Assembly: GCA_964017045.1 (NCBI GenBank)
Contig: OZ024806.1
Location: 25,407,503 to 25,471,502 of the forward strand
DNA: 64,000 nt
From: Omphiscola glabra
Taxonomy: Eukaryota > Mollusca > Gastropoda > Lymnaeidae
Direction: 5' to 3'
This document shows positions 23,833-36,800 of the stretch, piece after piece. Numbering within the stretch: position 1 is the stretch's first letter; each line of letters begins with the position of its first letter. A program made the translations under genes and the position numbers. Below the pieces are notes generated by a model. It was not told where the DNA came from, did not search any database, and worked only from the letters and a program-made list of their open reading frames with translations.

Positions 23833-24431
23833 GTGCCATTTGAATCAACGAAGTTTTGTTGACGGACCACGACACAATAGTTTGTAGATTTCCAATGCCA
23901 GCCAAAACCCAGTGGTCCTATCTATACACTGTCCACTGTGGTATGCCCGGTAAAATAGCACCTTAGGGTGATAATACACTAGGTCCGGATTTCACCGGAT
24001 TTTAAGACTGACGACGAGACCGGTTGCTCGGTAGAACTGTACATCGGACATTGTAGAAGTTGAGAATACATTGCAGCCGATCGCATCCGAATTTTTATTG
24101 TTTATCATAACAACGACCTTGACCCTGCTGTCTTTCCGGTGACGAGTATTAAACTAAACAGATTTTAAATGAGCGTGTTGTATTAAAAAAACTGGAATAT
24201 ATGAACATATGTTTTATTTGATGAAGAATCCATTATTAAAATTATTATTTTCAGAATGAACCATTATACTTTTGACTACCTACATACAGTGGTATGCTTT
24301 GTTGGTGCAAAGTATAAATTAAATTATTAATTGTTGACTGTGGGACATAGTGCAGCAGAGTGACAGTGGTAATTTCGTTGAATCAAATCTATACAACCAC
24401 ATAGGAACGGGGTCTTTCCCCTTTCCTTAAC

Positions 24432-24638
24432 CAAGACAGATACCTGGGATCAATAAATACACATCTTCCATATGTTTTTCTGGGTGACCAAGGTTATCTG
24501 ATGCGACCATACACAACCAGTGGTGATACTGTATCACGAGAAATTGAAGTTTACAATACAGACATAGTCGGGCCAGTTGAGTGTGCATTGGGCTTACTTG
24601 TTGCACAATGGAGATTCTTAAAACAGAATTCAAGTTGA
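24432..24638 (+). pseudogene. Harbinger DDE transposase fragment
   Basis: A plus-strand frame of about 65 residues contains LPYVFLGDQGYLMRPY and, farther on, VECALGLLVAQWRFL. These correspond to the conserved PYvf.gD...mRPY and EnaFGil..RWri blocks of the DDE_Tnp_4 (PIF/Harbinger) transposase. The frame ends in TGA right after this block, and the rest of the catalytic domain is missing or unrecognisable. This is a dead copy. Confidence 0.75.
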
Positions 24639-25764
24639 TCCTAAAAATGTGGACAAACTAGTCATTTCTGAAGATCAGTTGGACATGTTATTAGCTTCAA
24701 ATACAACAGCTGGTAACGCTACAAGATCACCAACGGGAAGATCACAACGAATATAATTGAGAAGGGAATGATGCATATAATATCCGTGATTGCTTTAAAT
24801 TTAATTTTAACATTTAAGTTTAAGGAGCAATTGACATCCAGTACTGGTACAATAAAATAGACTATTACGTCTCATGAAAATGTAAAATATATTTTATGAA
24901 TTGATTATGAATTGATCCACGTTGATCTTTTTCCATAATAATTTAGTGATAGCATTACCGTGTGCTACAGAATCAATGGCATTATCCATGCTAATTTAAT
25001 ATTTGTTTATAAACATTTTAATTTAGTTTTCTTTTAAAATTTAGATTAAACATAATTTAGAAATTTGGTAAAAGCATAAATATTCTACATGGAACTATAT
25101 TTATTAACTGTATTTATTATTATTATATTTTGTGTAACAAAAATATATCCTAAATTCAAGTGATTGACATTTCTTTGAAATTTGAACTTATTTTCCAATG
25201 TTACTGTTTTGCAGGTCTAACAGTAACAGGATATGCAAACTTCAAAATAAATGCATACTTGTTATATCTAATTTTCATTTCTTAATTGCTATTTCTAATT
25301 ATAATTATATTTAGCTATTATATGATCAAGTTTGTTCAAAACAATTTGGTTTTATTTACCTAATCTTCTTGCAATAAAAAATAAACATTGACCCAGACAC
25401 GCAGCGCCGCCATTCGCACCCGGGTACAATTGGGCTCAATGCTATTCAGATGCCATTTGTTGTAGTGTATTTTAGTTAAAATGAAGAATTAAGTTTACAA
25501 ACGTATAGTACATTCAATTATCTTTCATTTCATACCTCATTTGGTCTTACAAACCCAACAATAATATTTTTAATAGTTTTTTAATCCCAAACTCTCACTT
25601 CTGGTACCCGGGTACCAATAGGTGCAGCCTTTATCCATATCGATCGAACTAACTTAAAATAGTAATAAAATAAAATCATATGCCCCCTCCCGCCACTCAC
25701 TTGTTGTATTGAGCTCTTCTGCTATTTTGTGCTAAAGTTTACTACCAATATCCCTATTGTGGTA

Positions 25765-26250
25765 ATTTTTCGTTATGTCCCATAGTGGCATGCGGTCATG
25801 AACTAGGGATATTAGCTTGTCTATTTCTACCATTTTATTTTATTCAGTTCTATAATTTGTATTTATCTTAAATTACTTTTATTAGATCCGAATGAATCCT
25901 ACACACGGATGATGCAAAGAAGACCTGCAATGACGTCATTTGCTTGTTTTTTTTTTTTTTAATTTAGCTTCGGATCATTCCGTCGAACATCGCTCTAATT
26001 ATATGGTTGCTATGTCTCATAGTGGAGAGCGATCATCCACTTGAGATTTTAGTTTATCAATTTCTACCATTTTAATTGATAAAATGCTACAATTTGTATA
26101 TATTTAAATTACTTATGATGGATCCAAAGGAATAATACACAAATGAAAGGCTATTCTAGATTTTAAGGTGACATTTTTGTACAAACAATCTGTAAAAAAT
26201 TACATGCCGCCATTTTAATTGTTTTTAAAATTAGCTTCGGACAGCTCTGA
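25765..26250 (+). repeat. Diverged two-copy tandem duplication inside the Harbinger relic
   Basis: About 240 bp starting gtcccatagtggcatgcggt recurs, diverged, from about 26010 (gtctcatagtggagagcgat). Shared landmarks are tatttctaccattttattt/caatttctaccattttaatt, aattact..t.atggatcc or tagatccgaatgaat, and tagcttcgga near each end. Confidence 0.65.
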
Positions 26251-26694
26251 CGAAAAAAAACAAATAAGACCGGCGCGCGTTACCGACTTTCACCGATGAC
26301 GCCTGAGCAAATGTAGCTGTGTTCACTTTGTTATTGCATTTGTTTTTTATACCGATCCAGTCTTGTTCGTCAGTCTTGGAATCCGGTGAAATCCGTACCT
26401 AGTGTATTATCACCCTTAAAGCCGAACAGCACGATTTTTGAACAGCCCAAGCTGAAGATTACTAAAACAGTTAAGGTGGTTGACTTTTTTATATTTAAAA
26501 ATTACGTTTTAACATTAAATTCTCAACCCCTCCCCTTTTCAAACTGAAAATATATTTCCTGTATTCCAGAGCTTTGGGGTAGCTAGGGTTAGTGCCCCCC
26601 ATCCCGGGGCGGGAAAAGATAAACTCTAGCTGAAAAATCCCCATATAACCATATAAAGGTAAAAAAATGCCAACCTCTACTTATAATTATAGTC

Positions 26695-26782
26695 AGCGGT
26701 GTATTGCCAAATTCGTAACATAGGGTTCGCAGTTAGTATGTCCCCTTATGCCATATCGGTCACACCACAGTCAGTCAAATTA
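26695..26782 (+). repeat. Copy of an 88-bp sequence found inverted at 32881-32970
   Basis: The stretch from gcggtgtattgccaaattcg through tccccttatgccatatcggt and cacagtcagtcaaat matches the reverse complement of 32881-32970 with only a few differences. The second copy lies inside the hAT-like element 32373-33591, so this one is probably also transposon-derived. Confidence 0.8.
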
Positions 26783-27964
26783 CGATTAGGGGGATCTGGC
26801 GTCTGGGCCCACGAAGCTCCTTCAGCGGAGTTTCGGGTCCATCCGCCAAGGCATTTTTAAGAGTTTGAAGTCAAATAGAGCAAGTTTTTCTGTTTCTTTT
26901 TTGTTTCGTAAGAATTCTTTAGAATAGTCTTTTTAGTACATAAATAAATAAGCAAACAAATAAAATTAACACTTTTTAAAATAGTAATTTGTTACTTGTA
27001 TTTTAATAACGGGAAGTAAATAACAGAAAAAGCACACGTCGGAAGAGGCGGAATGGTTTCCGGTCAGTTATAAACAAAGATTTTCTATAATAAAGATGAG
27101 AAAGTCTGGTAATCAACAAAATTCCTATTAGCGCGACATCTAGCCTGTGACTTGTTCTGAGTTTCACTTTTTTTTACTTAGACTTAAGCTGAATTTCGCT
27201 ATATTTTTGCCGAAAGGCTAAACTGTAAAGTAATAATTATGAAATTTATAAAAAAAAAATTTAAAGAGCTATATCTTTGGCAAGTTCAATCAGATTTTAG
27301 TGGGGTATATTAGGAAATTTAACTTGAATATTTATCTGAATGATTTCTGTAGGACTCCCTATCTTAGAGTTTGGAGATAACTAAAATGATGATTTCATAG
27401 GGGCCATCATACACTACATACGCACTGATGGGACTCTTGGGTTGTCGATATTGTATACGCGTGGGTATTGCGGGGTCTCGGCAGGAAGTACGTACATTTA
27501 TTTAAAATATTCGAAAAAAATAATACTGTAATACTGACTGTCCGAAAACAGCATATTTATATCTCTAATGCAATAAATATATGATGGAAACTTAGCAGTC
27601 CAATAACTATAAGTATAAGAAATCTGATGGTTCAATATTTCCAAAATTAAATAGAAGGCTCAAGGCTAGAAGCGTGCATTCAATTCAAATTAACAGTTGC
27701 TTTCAGGAATAAAGATAACCCATTAGCTTCATCTCAGAAAAGGTCATTTGTTAAACTTATATTTAAAAAAACAACACCAATTTTTAAAAAAATATTCAAA
27801 TAGATTTTTAAGTTAAGAATATTGAGTACTAATTGGCATGGTTTTTAAATTGTGTGTCGGTATAGTTATATGAAATTCGATTGTCTTGAGTTCCTGTTAT
27901 ATTTTAAACTTAGTTATTGCCTGCCCCATAACAACAGACAAAGAAAGACACAAACATAATGTGA

Positions 27965-28196
27965 GCAGTTTTAAAAAAACACATAAAGAGGAAAAAACAT
28001 GATTTAAGTAGTTAAATACAAAGAAGTAGAAGACATAAAATAAAAATCACATAAGTGGTAAGAGAAAGACATAATATAGTAAAAACAACAATCACTTAAG
28101 TAATTTAAATATACCAAGAAACACAAAGAGGAAGACATAACATAGGAAAAACAACAATCACTCAAGTAGTTTAAATATACCAAGAAACACAAATTG
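27965..28196 (+). repeat. Repeat of about 66 bp (2 good copies and 1 diverged) 3' of Staufen
   Basis: The unit contains aaaaacaacaatcactcaag and tagtttaaatataccaagaa then acacaaagaggaagacataa. The first copy is diverged. Confidence 0.85.
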
Positions 28197-28667
28197 TAAA
28201 AGTTGCAGTTAACTCAAAGTTTTATTTTTAAAAATAAAAACAAATCCCCTTTTTGGGAGAATAAAGAGAAAAATAATAACAACCAATGTCATTAATCTAC
28301 AAACACATTTGATCATGTGATTAATGGGGGTGAACTAGAACATTTTATCTTCATACTAAATCAAAATTATGACCAACTCTGAATAATTAAACAAAGACAC
28401 AACATGGGTAATAAATCAAGTAACATATTGCTCCAGCAAGTACTAATAAGATGGATTCATACAAACATTCAGAACTAAACAACCAACTTGGTTAAACAGA
28501 ACTTTTCTCAAAATCTGATACTAGAATCAAATACAATTGTTACTACTAGTAACAAACAATCTCAAATTTAGAGAGTAACAACGAATGCAAAGGTGTGTTG
28601 CACATAGCAAATTAAACCTAGCCGAATCAGACTTCCCACAAATTGTGTATCATAGCTCATTGGACAA

Positions 28668-28740
28668 CTCGGCAGTGTGGCACATTTATATATGCTGACC
28701 AAACTCTGCAGTGTGGCACATTTATATATGCTGACCAAAA
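28668..28740 (+). repeat. 36-bp direct duplication
   Basis: tgtggcacatttatatatgc followed by tgaccaaactctgcag occurs twice in tandem, the second copy changing at its end. Confidence 0.85.
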
Positions 28741-30824
28741 ATTGCCATAACCACATTAGGTAGAACACATTTTATCAAGTATAATCTCAAGGAAACCAAA
28801 CAAAAAAAAAAGGATGGTAATCAAAGTTTAAAAAACAGAATTTTAAAAATCAATTTCAAAGAAATAAAGCTTTTAAGCTTCAATTAACAAACTAAAAATG
28901 ATGCTGTGATTGAGAGCCCATCTCAGTTTTAAACACAAAAAATCTTAAATCATCAAATTATTAGACTGGATTTAAGGGGGGGGGGGGGAAACCCTGAAAA
29001 GTTAGTATGAAGATAACCAACATAGGATGATTTATGTACAAAATTTACAATATTTCCATTATTATTTAGACACAAGGGCCTTTAAGATGGCCACTACCTG
29101 TTTGTACCCTTGAGTCTTAGGTACATTTGGCATTATGTCGCAACCCATAAATACACCTAAAATACATCACAATAGTACGGTTGGTATACAAAGCAAATGT
29201 CAGAAATCAGTTTTGATATTATAGTTCAAATGTTAATTTCAACACTGCTTCAGCCCTACCCAAAGCAGTATCTATAATAATCCAACTGCACACATAATGT
29301 AGACTATAATGAGGCATTATTTTATCAATAAAAAAAATGTTATCAGACTATGACATATCCTCATTTTCTATTCATAATTAGAAAGGATAACACACACACC
29401 ATACTAGGTTTTCCTTACAAACTAATTTTGGACAGAAGCAATGTCAAAATAACGTTGGCTAGTAATGTACTTACTACATAAGACTAGATTGTTTTAGTTA
29501 GGGAATATATTCAAGCACCCATAAATATTGCTCTGTGAAATGAGGTCACTGGTTGTCCTAAAAGTGCTGTAGTAATAATTTGGTAGAGACCCCAAGGCAC
29601 AGAGCAACCAGAACTTCTTACAAAAGCAAGGCTAAAATGTACAAAGAATTTTGAATAGTGAAGATTTGCTTTCTTTTCATTTTACTTCATATCATCTCAT
29701 TTTATTTTACCACAGTCCATATTCCCTAAAAAAGTACCATACATTTGAGACAACACGGAGAAAGAATAGCTGTATATTTTTCTCATGCTGTGACAAATGT
29801 TGATTAATGATCTGTTTCATCATGAATTTCTTCAGTGAAGTGAAGTTCATTATGGCCAAAGCTAACTCAGACATAGTAAGTACACATTGCAAGAAAGCCA
29901 TCCCATAATATATGTAACAACTGAATACGGTACAGTTGCTGCTCAGCAACCCACCCTCTGATATTTGTGTTAGGCTAAACATAAAAAAAAAAAAACAACC
30001 TCCAGGCAGTTTTAAATAAAGATATCCCAGGATACTGAGGCCAGTTAAGTAATGACGAAAAAATTCAGAATATGAATATATAAACAATTTTCTGATTGTT
30101 TCTGCATGACTTGCTGTCATTCCAAACTATATAGCAACTTAAGAAAATTAATTTATGAATGAACTTAATGATTAGAAAAACAACACCCATGCACTTTTGA
30201 AAGACAAAAATAGTTTAAAATTCTTGTGATTCATAAATGATTGTCTCTCCTTTTTTTAAGTATATATAAAAAAAATTTAAATAAATAAAAACCAAAATTC
30301 ACATCTTTGTTTACACAAAATACCAGAAGTCACATAACACTGTAAGTACTGAGGATACTATGAAACAAGCTGGTTAATATAGTTGTTTTCTTTACTGTCT
30401 TTATCTAGGCCCTAAAATTATAAAAAAATTCAACCCAAGTTTGGATACTTAACTAAATCCCATCACTTCACAATTCCATAACTTACAAGAGTTTAGCTCA
30501 AGTAATTAAAATAGAATTACTAACAAAAAGAAGTAACATGCTTTTTGTTACGTTTATAACCAGTTGAAATAAACATTTTTGATGAGGATTACTTAAATAA
30601 CAAATTGGATTAGTTACTATAAAATACACTCAATAGGCAATCATGTTTCTTTTCTTCTTTTCTTAACTAATAAAAGCCTAAAAGTTTTACAATTTATTTT
30701 AAAAAATTGAGCTTAAATTAGAAGTCTGAACACTTGTGTAAATAAAAATAATAATACAAAAAATAATCACATTATCAATAGCTAATTAAGTTCTAAAATT
30801 AAATGATGTTGAACATGCCAATGT

Positions 30825-33800
30825 CTATTTAGAGATGTCTTTTTTCATACCAGAAGATGACCTGATGAGAAGTTCCTTTTTGACTTGAGGCCTAGTTAAA
30901 AAAATATATTAAAAAAATTAAATCCTTTTATGAGATTATACAAATCACAACAGACTTGCAAAGAATGCAGAATTATTAAAACAAATGTGTAAGGTTTTTT
31001 AAAAAATATATAAATAGTCAACATGCAAAAAGTGTAATACTTAACCCATGATCTGTCACAATGGATGCTTCTGCGGTGTTATGGCCCATATAACTGATCA
31101 CTGCCTATCAGAATATTTACTTTTTTGCAAAACAATAGCCTAATTTATTTGAATTATTTCTTATGAAAGTGAGTTTGAAGACAGTTTTGTTGGCATTACT
31201 CATGGTAGTGATAATTAGGGTGCTAATGAATTGAATATGCTTTATATAAAGAAATATGTAGGTAAACAATGAATTTATTATAATTTAAAAATTTCTATAA
31301 ACCCAAGAACTTTATATTTTCTCAACTGAAAGAAGTTTTGTGTCTGAAAAACTTATTTTGATGATCAGTCAGTGCGGGTGTGAGTTGAAGAAATATAACA
31401 TTATCATAGTTTTACTCATTGAAAGGTTAAAGTCTTATACATTTGACAAAACTCAAAAAATTCCAACATACATACCGTATAATTTCTTGTCCAATTTACT
31501 CTCAGAATATCTATACTTATCTAGGTCTCTGGATTAATTTTTTATTTGTTTTGGGTATTTTAATGATAGTTCATGGCTTAAGGAAAAATAATAAACTAAT
31601 CTTATTGGATGAAAATGTACAGGTTTATCCTTGAAAACCGTGAATAATAACCAATGAATTATAACTAATTACATCTAAATTTATCTATATTTTTTTTCTC
31701 CTCAAAAAATGGGAATTAAGCTATTTTCATTTAAAACGTGTGGTTGATCCAATACGGAAGGAAGTAAACAAGTTAAAATATGTGCACCGTGCATGGGAGA
31801 TCATTCAAAAATAGTAAAGGTATGTAGATGCCGAAAGCGTCCTGTGGGCATCAAGGTGACAATCAGAGGATATGAAGTGTTAAGAATCTCAACTATGAAT
31901 TTAATATGAGCCATTTCTGAACTTTTTTTAAAAATAGAAGCTACATTATATCACTTTTTGAGTTATTGGTTTTGAAAGTTATGAATACAGATAAAATTAT
32001 AAGAAAAAGATATTTCAATAATAAATTGCAGTCTGCACTTGATAGTTGGTGATCCAGAATAAGCAATTATGGAGAATTAAAAATGTAATAATTGAAGAAA
32101 TTAAGGCTCACCCATCACCACCAGGATGAATATCCTTGACCTTAGCTAGCAAAACCTTCAAAGCATCTAAGGCAGCCATGTCTCTTGATGATTCAAGAGT
32201 ATTGCTGCTACCATGAAAATTTTGAGAAGGTTCTTTTCCAACAGTGATCCGTGTAATGTGTTCTGTTCCTGTTTGCCGTTTCTGTTAAAAAAATGTAACT
32301 GTAATCAGCAAATGAGGAATCTTATAAATCTTTGAAAAAACTAACAAAAAACAATACAATTGGGTTATGCAGCAGCAGACCTGTTTACCCTCAAACTCCT
32401 AAAATCGTACAATATCATCTCAAAATCGTACAATACATTATCTTAATAGTAAATAAATAAAAATACAGCCAAATTATGTCTATGATAACTACTCGTATAG
32501 CGTGTTCAGAGGAACCGAGTTAAGATGGCGTCAAAAACTGGAACGCGCCGTAAGAGATAAATATGTCATAAATATAAACGAAATATACGTCACACGCGCG
32601 CTGAACATTCGGTTAACTAAACATTACTGTAATTTCTCTACTACTAAAGTATAGCTAGCAAGTTCATTTGTGAAAATACAACTTGACAACATCACATTAT
32701 TACGGATATAAAAATGTCACCATAATGTTTCGCAGTTATCGTATACTATTGCTTTGTGTTTTCATAAAGAGATCGCTGTAATGGTAATATGCAGCGGTGG
32801 TTTGGAGCCAGTTCGGTGGTTTGGAGCCGGTTCGGTCAGGTTCGTTTGAACAGTTAGTTCAAAATAATAATTCCCTAATGTTAATTTGACCGACTGTGGC
32901 GGTGACCGATATGGCATAAGGGGACATACTAACTGCGAACCCTGTGTTACGAATTTGGCAATACACCGCTGGTAATATACAAAAGTAATATGACATAGTC
33001 ACAACACACTGTAGTCAGCAATACATCTTTCCGAGCTGTGACGTCAACCTTCCCCCACCCTCATTAAGGGGGGGGGGGGGGGGGTCGGTGCAGACGAACA
33101 AAATAATTATGTAACAAAACTACGTCACAGGCTTGGTAGCAGTCAAAGGGATGGTGAGTGAAGTTGTAGCAAGGGCAACTAGTATAAATATTACTGTTGA
33201 CGCAGATAGCTAGTTCACTGTGACAAAACCATACGACCATCACAATAGGTTGCGGTGATATTTTTATAACCTCTGACACTCCCACCAATCCCCCTACTCA
33301 TGTGTCTCGTATGCCACAAATTTCCTTGACAACCCCCACCCCCCCATCAGTGCGTACATACTATATTTATAGAAGGATGGTCCCAACTTACAACCCATCG
33401 TTTTTCTCGGTCAATTCACTGCCAGATCTTTTTTAGAAAGGGCTAAAACTTCGTTAATCGAAAATGTATCTTTTTTTTTTAAATCGTGAAAAAAAATTTC
33501 TCCCAGTCTCTGAAAATCGTAGTTTCGGCATTGTAAAAAACATCTAAAAATCGTACATTGTACGCCAAAATCGTAAAAGTAAACAGGTCTGCAGCAGTTA
33601 ATCCCATATAATAAGGGTTCAATTACATGTCATTTAACCACTTATAACAAAGCTCAAATTTAGAAGGCTATTGATATAATGATGCAGTTGTGTTTAAGTT
33701 TGGGTAGCAAGAATTAGAACGGGAACACCAAAAATATGCATTGGCTGAAAACAGGTTAGAAACTGGATAAAAAGTAATTTTTAATAGAATAAAATTATAC

Positions 33801-36800
33801 ATGGACAATTTAAAAACGGACATCTGATTAAAAAAAAAATTAATTAAAATCCAGCTAGCTATAAGGTTAAAAGCAACATACATACCTTCGTAAAATCATC
33901 TATCTCAAGTTCTTGGCCTAAAGCCTTGCAGAGTTCTCGTAGTTGAACTTCTGGTCGCAGGTTAGGCTTCAGAATACTAGCTAAATTTACCAAGGATTCT
34001 TTCTGTGTCAGAGAACTGGAAGATGAAGCTGTTACTACAGCGAAAATAAACAAATGAATAGTATAAGACTGCATGCTTAATTATGGGTACATAAAGTTAT
34101 TCTTAAACGATGTCTTTTCAAAATAGATTTCTAACTGCTTTATTTTTATCAAAAATTTTAGACAACTTAAAACTTGAGGTTGGAATCAATCTGACTTCGA
34201 AAAAACAACATGTTAATTCTTGATGACAATTGTATTATTCAACTACCTGCAGAGTTCATGACCAATTTACTGTTTGAAGTAGGAAGATGAAGTAACCCAG
34301 GAACTCTCTGTTGTATAGACTGAGTTGGACCTGATGGTTTCTCTGTACTTTCAGCAGGTGGATCCCCCTCAACAAATGTAACCTTTTTGTCTCCATTGCT
34401 TTGGTTTCCCTGAAAATTAAATGCCTGTTATTGAAAAAGTCATAAATGAGTGAGATGGCTTATCAAAATGATCTCTTTTATTTTTAATAATTGATTTTAC
34501 AGCTCTGGTGTTGATGGTTTTTGTTCATTTGAAAAGATTTTCCCCATACCTAAAAAGACATGAAATACAAAATTGGATGGAACCCAAGATTTGACAATAT
34601 TTGAACGTACACTTAAATAAATTTAATAATTTGGTGACAATACATCAGATTGATTGTTTTTATGATTAAACAAATGTCTGCTCTACTCATATGCAAATTT
34701 ACTTACTTCTCCAGAGGCAGGATGTTTGAAAGCAGATTTTGCAGGTTGTGGACTAGGCTTAGTGTACCCCAAAATCTGTAACATCGCCTCTGCAGCTGAT
34801 CGTTTTGCAAGCTTTTTGTTTGGACCTGTTCCAGTGCAAGTTTTATCTTCTACCTCTACCTGGCAGAGTAAAGCAAAATATTTCTTTAAAAATATGCCTT
34901 TACAAAAGGACTGGGACATTGGACACAAACTTCTAAGATATTTAAGCATCACATGCAGTTTAAAAAATAGTGACAAAATTTCCCAGTGCATAGTTCCTAC
35001 AGTTCTGAAAATATTTTTAAAGAAGACAATAACTGACTAAAAATTAGCACCTACCTGCATAATAAATTCTCTCCTTCTTGGCAGCCCCCTTTCAGCTACA
35101 AGAGTATAAACAGGTTCTTTCTTTTTCTGTGCTTGCATAATTTGAATAAGACGACTGATAGGATTAATGCCAACACCATAGTTGGGGTCAGCCTTCTGTT
35201 GCTGAAGTTCTGACTGTACAAAGATATATAAAAACTTATTTTGTAGAACCAAACTGCTTTTCTTACGCCGGATATGGTTTAAATAAAATGCATCTATGTT
35301 GCTGTACAAAAAGAATTTTAAATAACATTAAAAAATACTTTTTGAAAATATGCGCATAAAAAAAGTAACAATAACCTTGATAAGATTCCTATTCTTCTTT
35401 TTGTTGAGCTGAATCTTTGATTTCGGCCTGGGATATAAGGGAGTGGGAACAGGCGGTAATTTTCTGAGCTCTTCCAACATAAGCTCTGCAGCTTTCTTTT
35501 TGGAAGTCTTTTTACTGTTCCCCTCTCCTTCTGTCACTTTTTCACCTACAAGACATCTGGTAATGAAGTTCTTCATGTGGGGTGGGCCAGCTTCACGAAT
35601 CACCTGTTGAACATTTTAAAGTTAAATTCATTCATAAAATAAAACCAGCGAAACAGTCAAAGGATTTATTAATAGCATTATCATAATGCAAGTATATTTA
35701 TCCAAGCTGAAAAATAAGCATAAGTTACCTCAAAATTGACAGGCATGTTTCTGCGCAAGGCAATTTCATGGACCAAGCTGATTTCTGACTTAAGACTATC
35801 TAAAAAAAACAAAACAAAAGAAACAACAATGCCAGAAAGAAACCGTAGATACAAAATTTCTATTACAACAAATTTACAAATTATTTAATAATAATTCATT
35901 ATTTAAATTGCACATTTTCATATAAAATATCTTAAGAGCAACAGAACTTACCATTACTTTCTTCTTCAGCTTGCTCCTGATCTTTTTTAGCTTCATGCTG
36001 TACAGGCAGGTTTTTAAGGATGCGCAGGGCCTTCTGTGCTGCATTGTGACGTGCTGCCTGGCGGGTTGGGCCATCACCTATGAATTCACGATGGCCCACA
36101 CGCAAGGAGACGTAAAATGGACGATTCATACGGGGATAATGGTACCTCAGAGGCCAGAGTACACCACTGCCCCGATATCGGGGATCCCTACTGGCACGCA
36201 TGTATTGGTGGTATCTAAAATGAAAAATGAATCATCCAACATGTATATTGTGTTGATTTTGGATTTTACAAAAACTGACTAGAGCACAGGTCTCCAGCTG
36301 GAGGTAACCTTAATTGGAGGATCAAAGGGATTTATGTGGGGTTGCGGGCTGAAAAAAACCCAGTGGGACAGAAGTGATTTTTAAATGTCGTTTTTTTAAG
36401 TTTGAGTTACATCAAATATAGCCAATTACATTATACTGGAAAATAAGTTTTAAAAGGTTTGCCTTTCCAAGATTATACCTTATATAAAATCCCCTTTTCC
36501 AATAAATCCTGGTAAAAGTCACTTTGCTTTGTATAAATATGATTATAAATCCAAAATGCTTGAGAACCTATGTACTACAGCTGCTGAGCTTAGTAACTCA
36601 GTAACGCTTAGTGCAGTTAACTAGACTTTGGCAGGTCAACAAGAAAATTGTTCTAAAAGTGTGTACTCATGATGGGAAAATTTTCTGGGCAAGACTTTTG
36701 TTTGCTAAAAAGCGTGCAGGATCCCAGGAAAGAAACCGTAATTGTATTATATTTGTAATTATACATTTAAGTTTTCCAGAAAAGCTCAAGGTCATGATTG

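Larger units (their letters stand above)
15081..23965. other. Upstream DNA of the T-box gene, no confident gene
   Basis: About 8.9 kb with no recognised coding exon. It contains the 24-, 25-, 34- and 34-bp arrays, three small hAT-type elements, the GC-richer patches at 17890-18250 and 22170-22500, and otherwise AT-rich DNA. Missing 5' exons of the T-box gene may lie here. Confidence 0.6.
23966..26415 (+). mobile_element. PIF/Harbinger-type DNA transposon relic (2.45 kb)
   Basis: Terminal inverted repeats of about 50 bp begin GGGTGATAATACACTAGGT at the left, and the right end is its reverse complement with few differences. The flanks are TTA on both sides (23963-23965 and 26416-26418), a 3-bp duplication as used by PIF/Harbinger elements. 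Inside is a short decayed piece of a DDE transposase (24440-24638). Much of the 3' half is AT-rich, non-coding, and internally duplicated (25765-26250). Confidence 0.85.
26783..30824. other. AT-rich region 3' of Staufen, no gene recognised
   Basis: Apart from the two repeats listed, this 4 kb holds A/T-rich DNA. Part is likely the Staufen 3' untranslated region on the minus strand (poly(A) candidate at 30693-30698, others possible farther down). A 137-codon minus-strand frame (30120-29707) has a low-complexity, Phe/Tyr/Leu-rich composition and no recognisable family, and is not called. Confidence 0.6.

Noticed and set aside
29707..30120. A 137-codon minus-strand frame 3' of Staufen
   Set aside because: It is AT-driven composition (Phe, Tyr, Leu, Ser), has no recognisable domain, and lies in probable 3' untranslated sequence.
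36280..36620. Possible hAT element in a Staufen intron (cacaggtctccagctggagg ... cttgagaacctatg)
   Set aside because: The ends do not pair well and no target duplication is seen; too weak to list.
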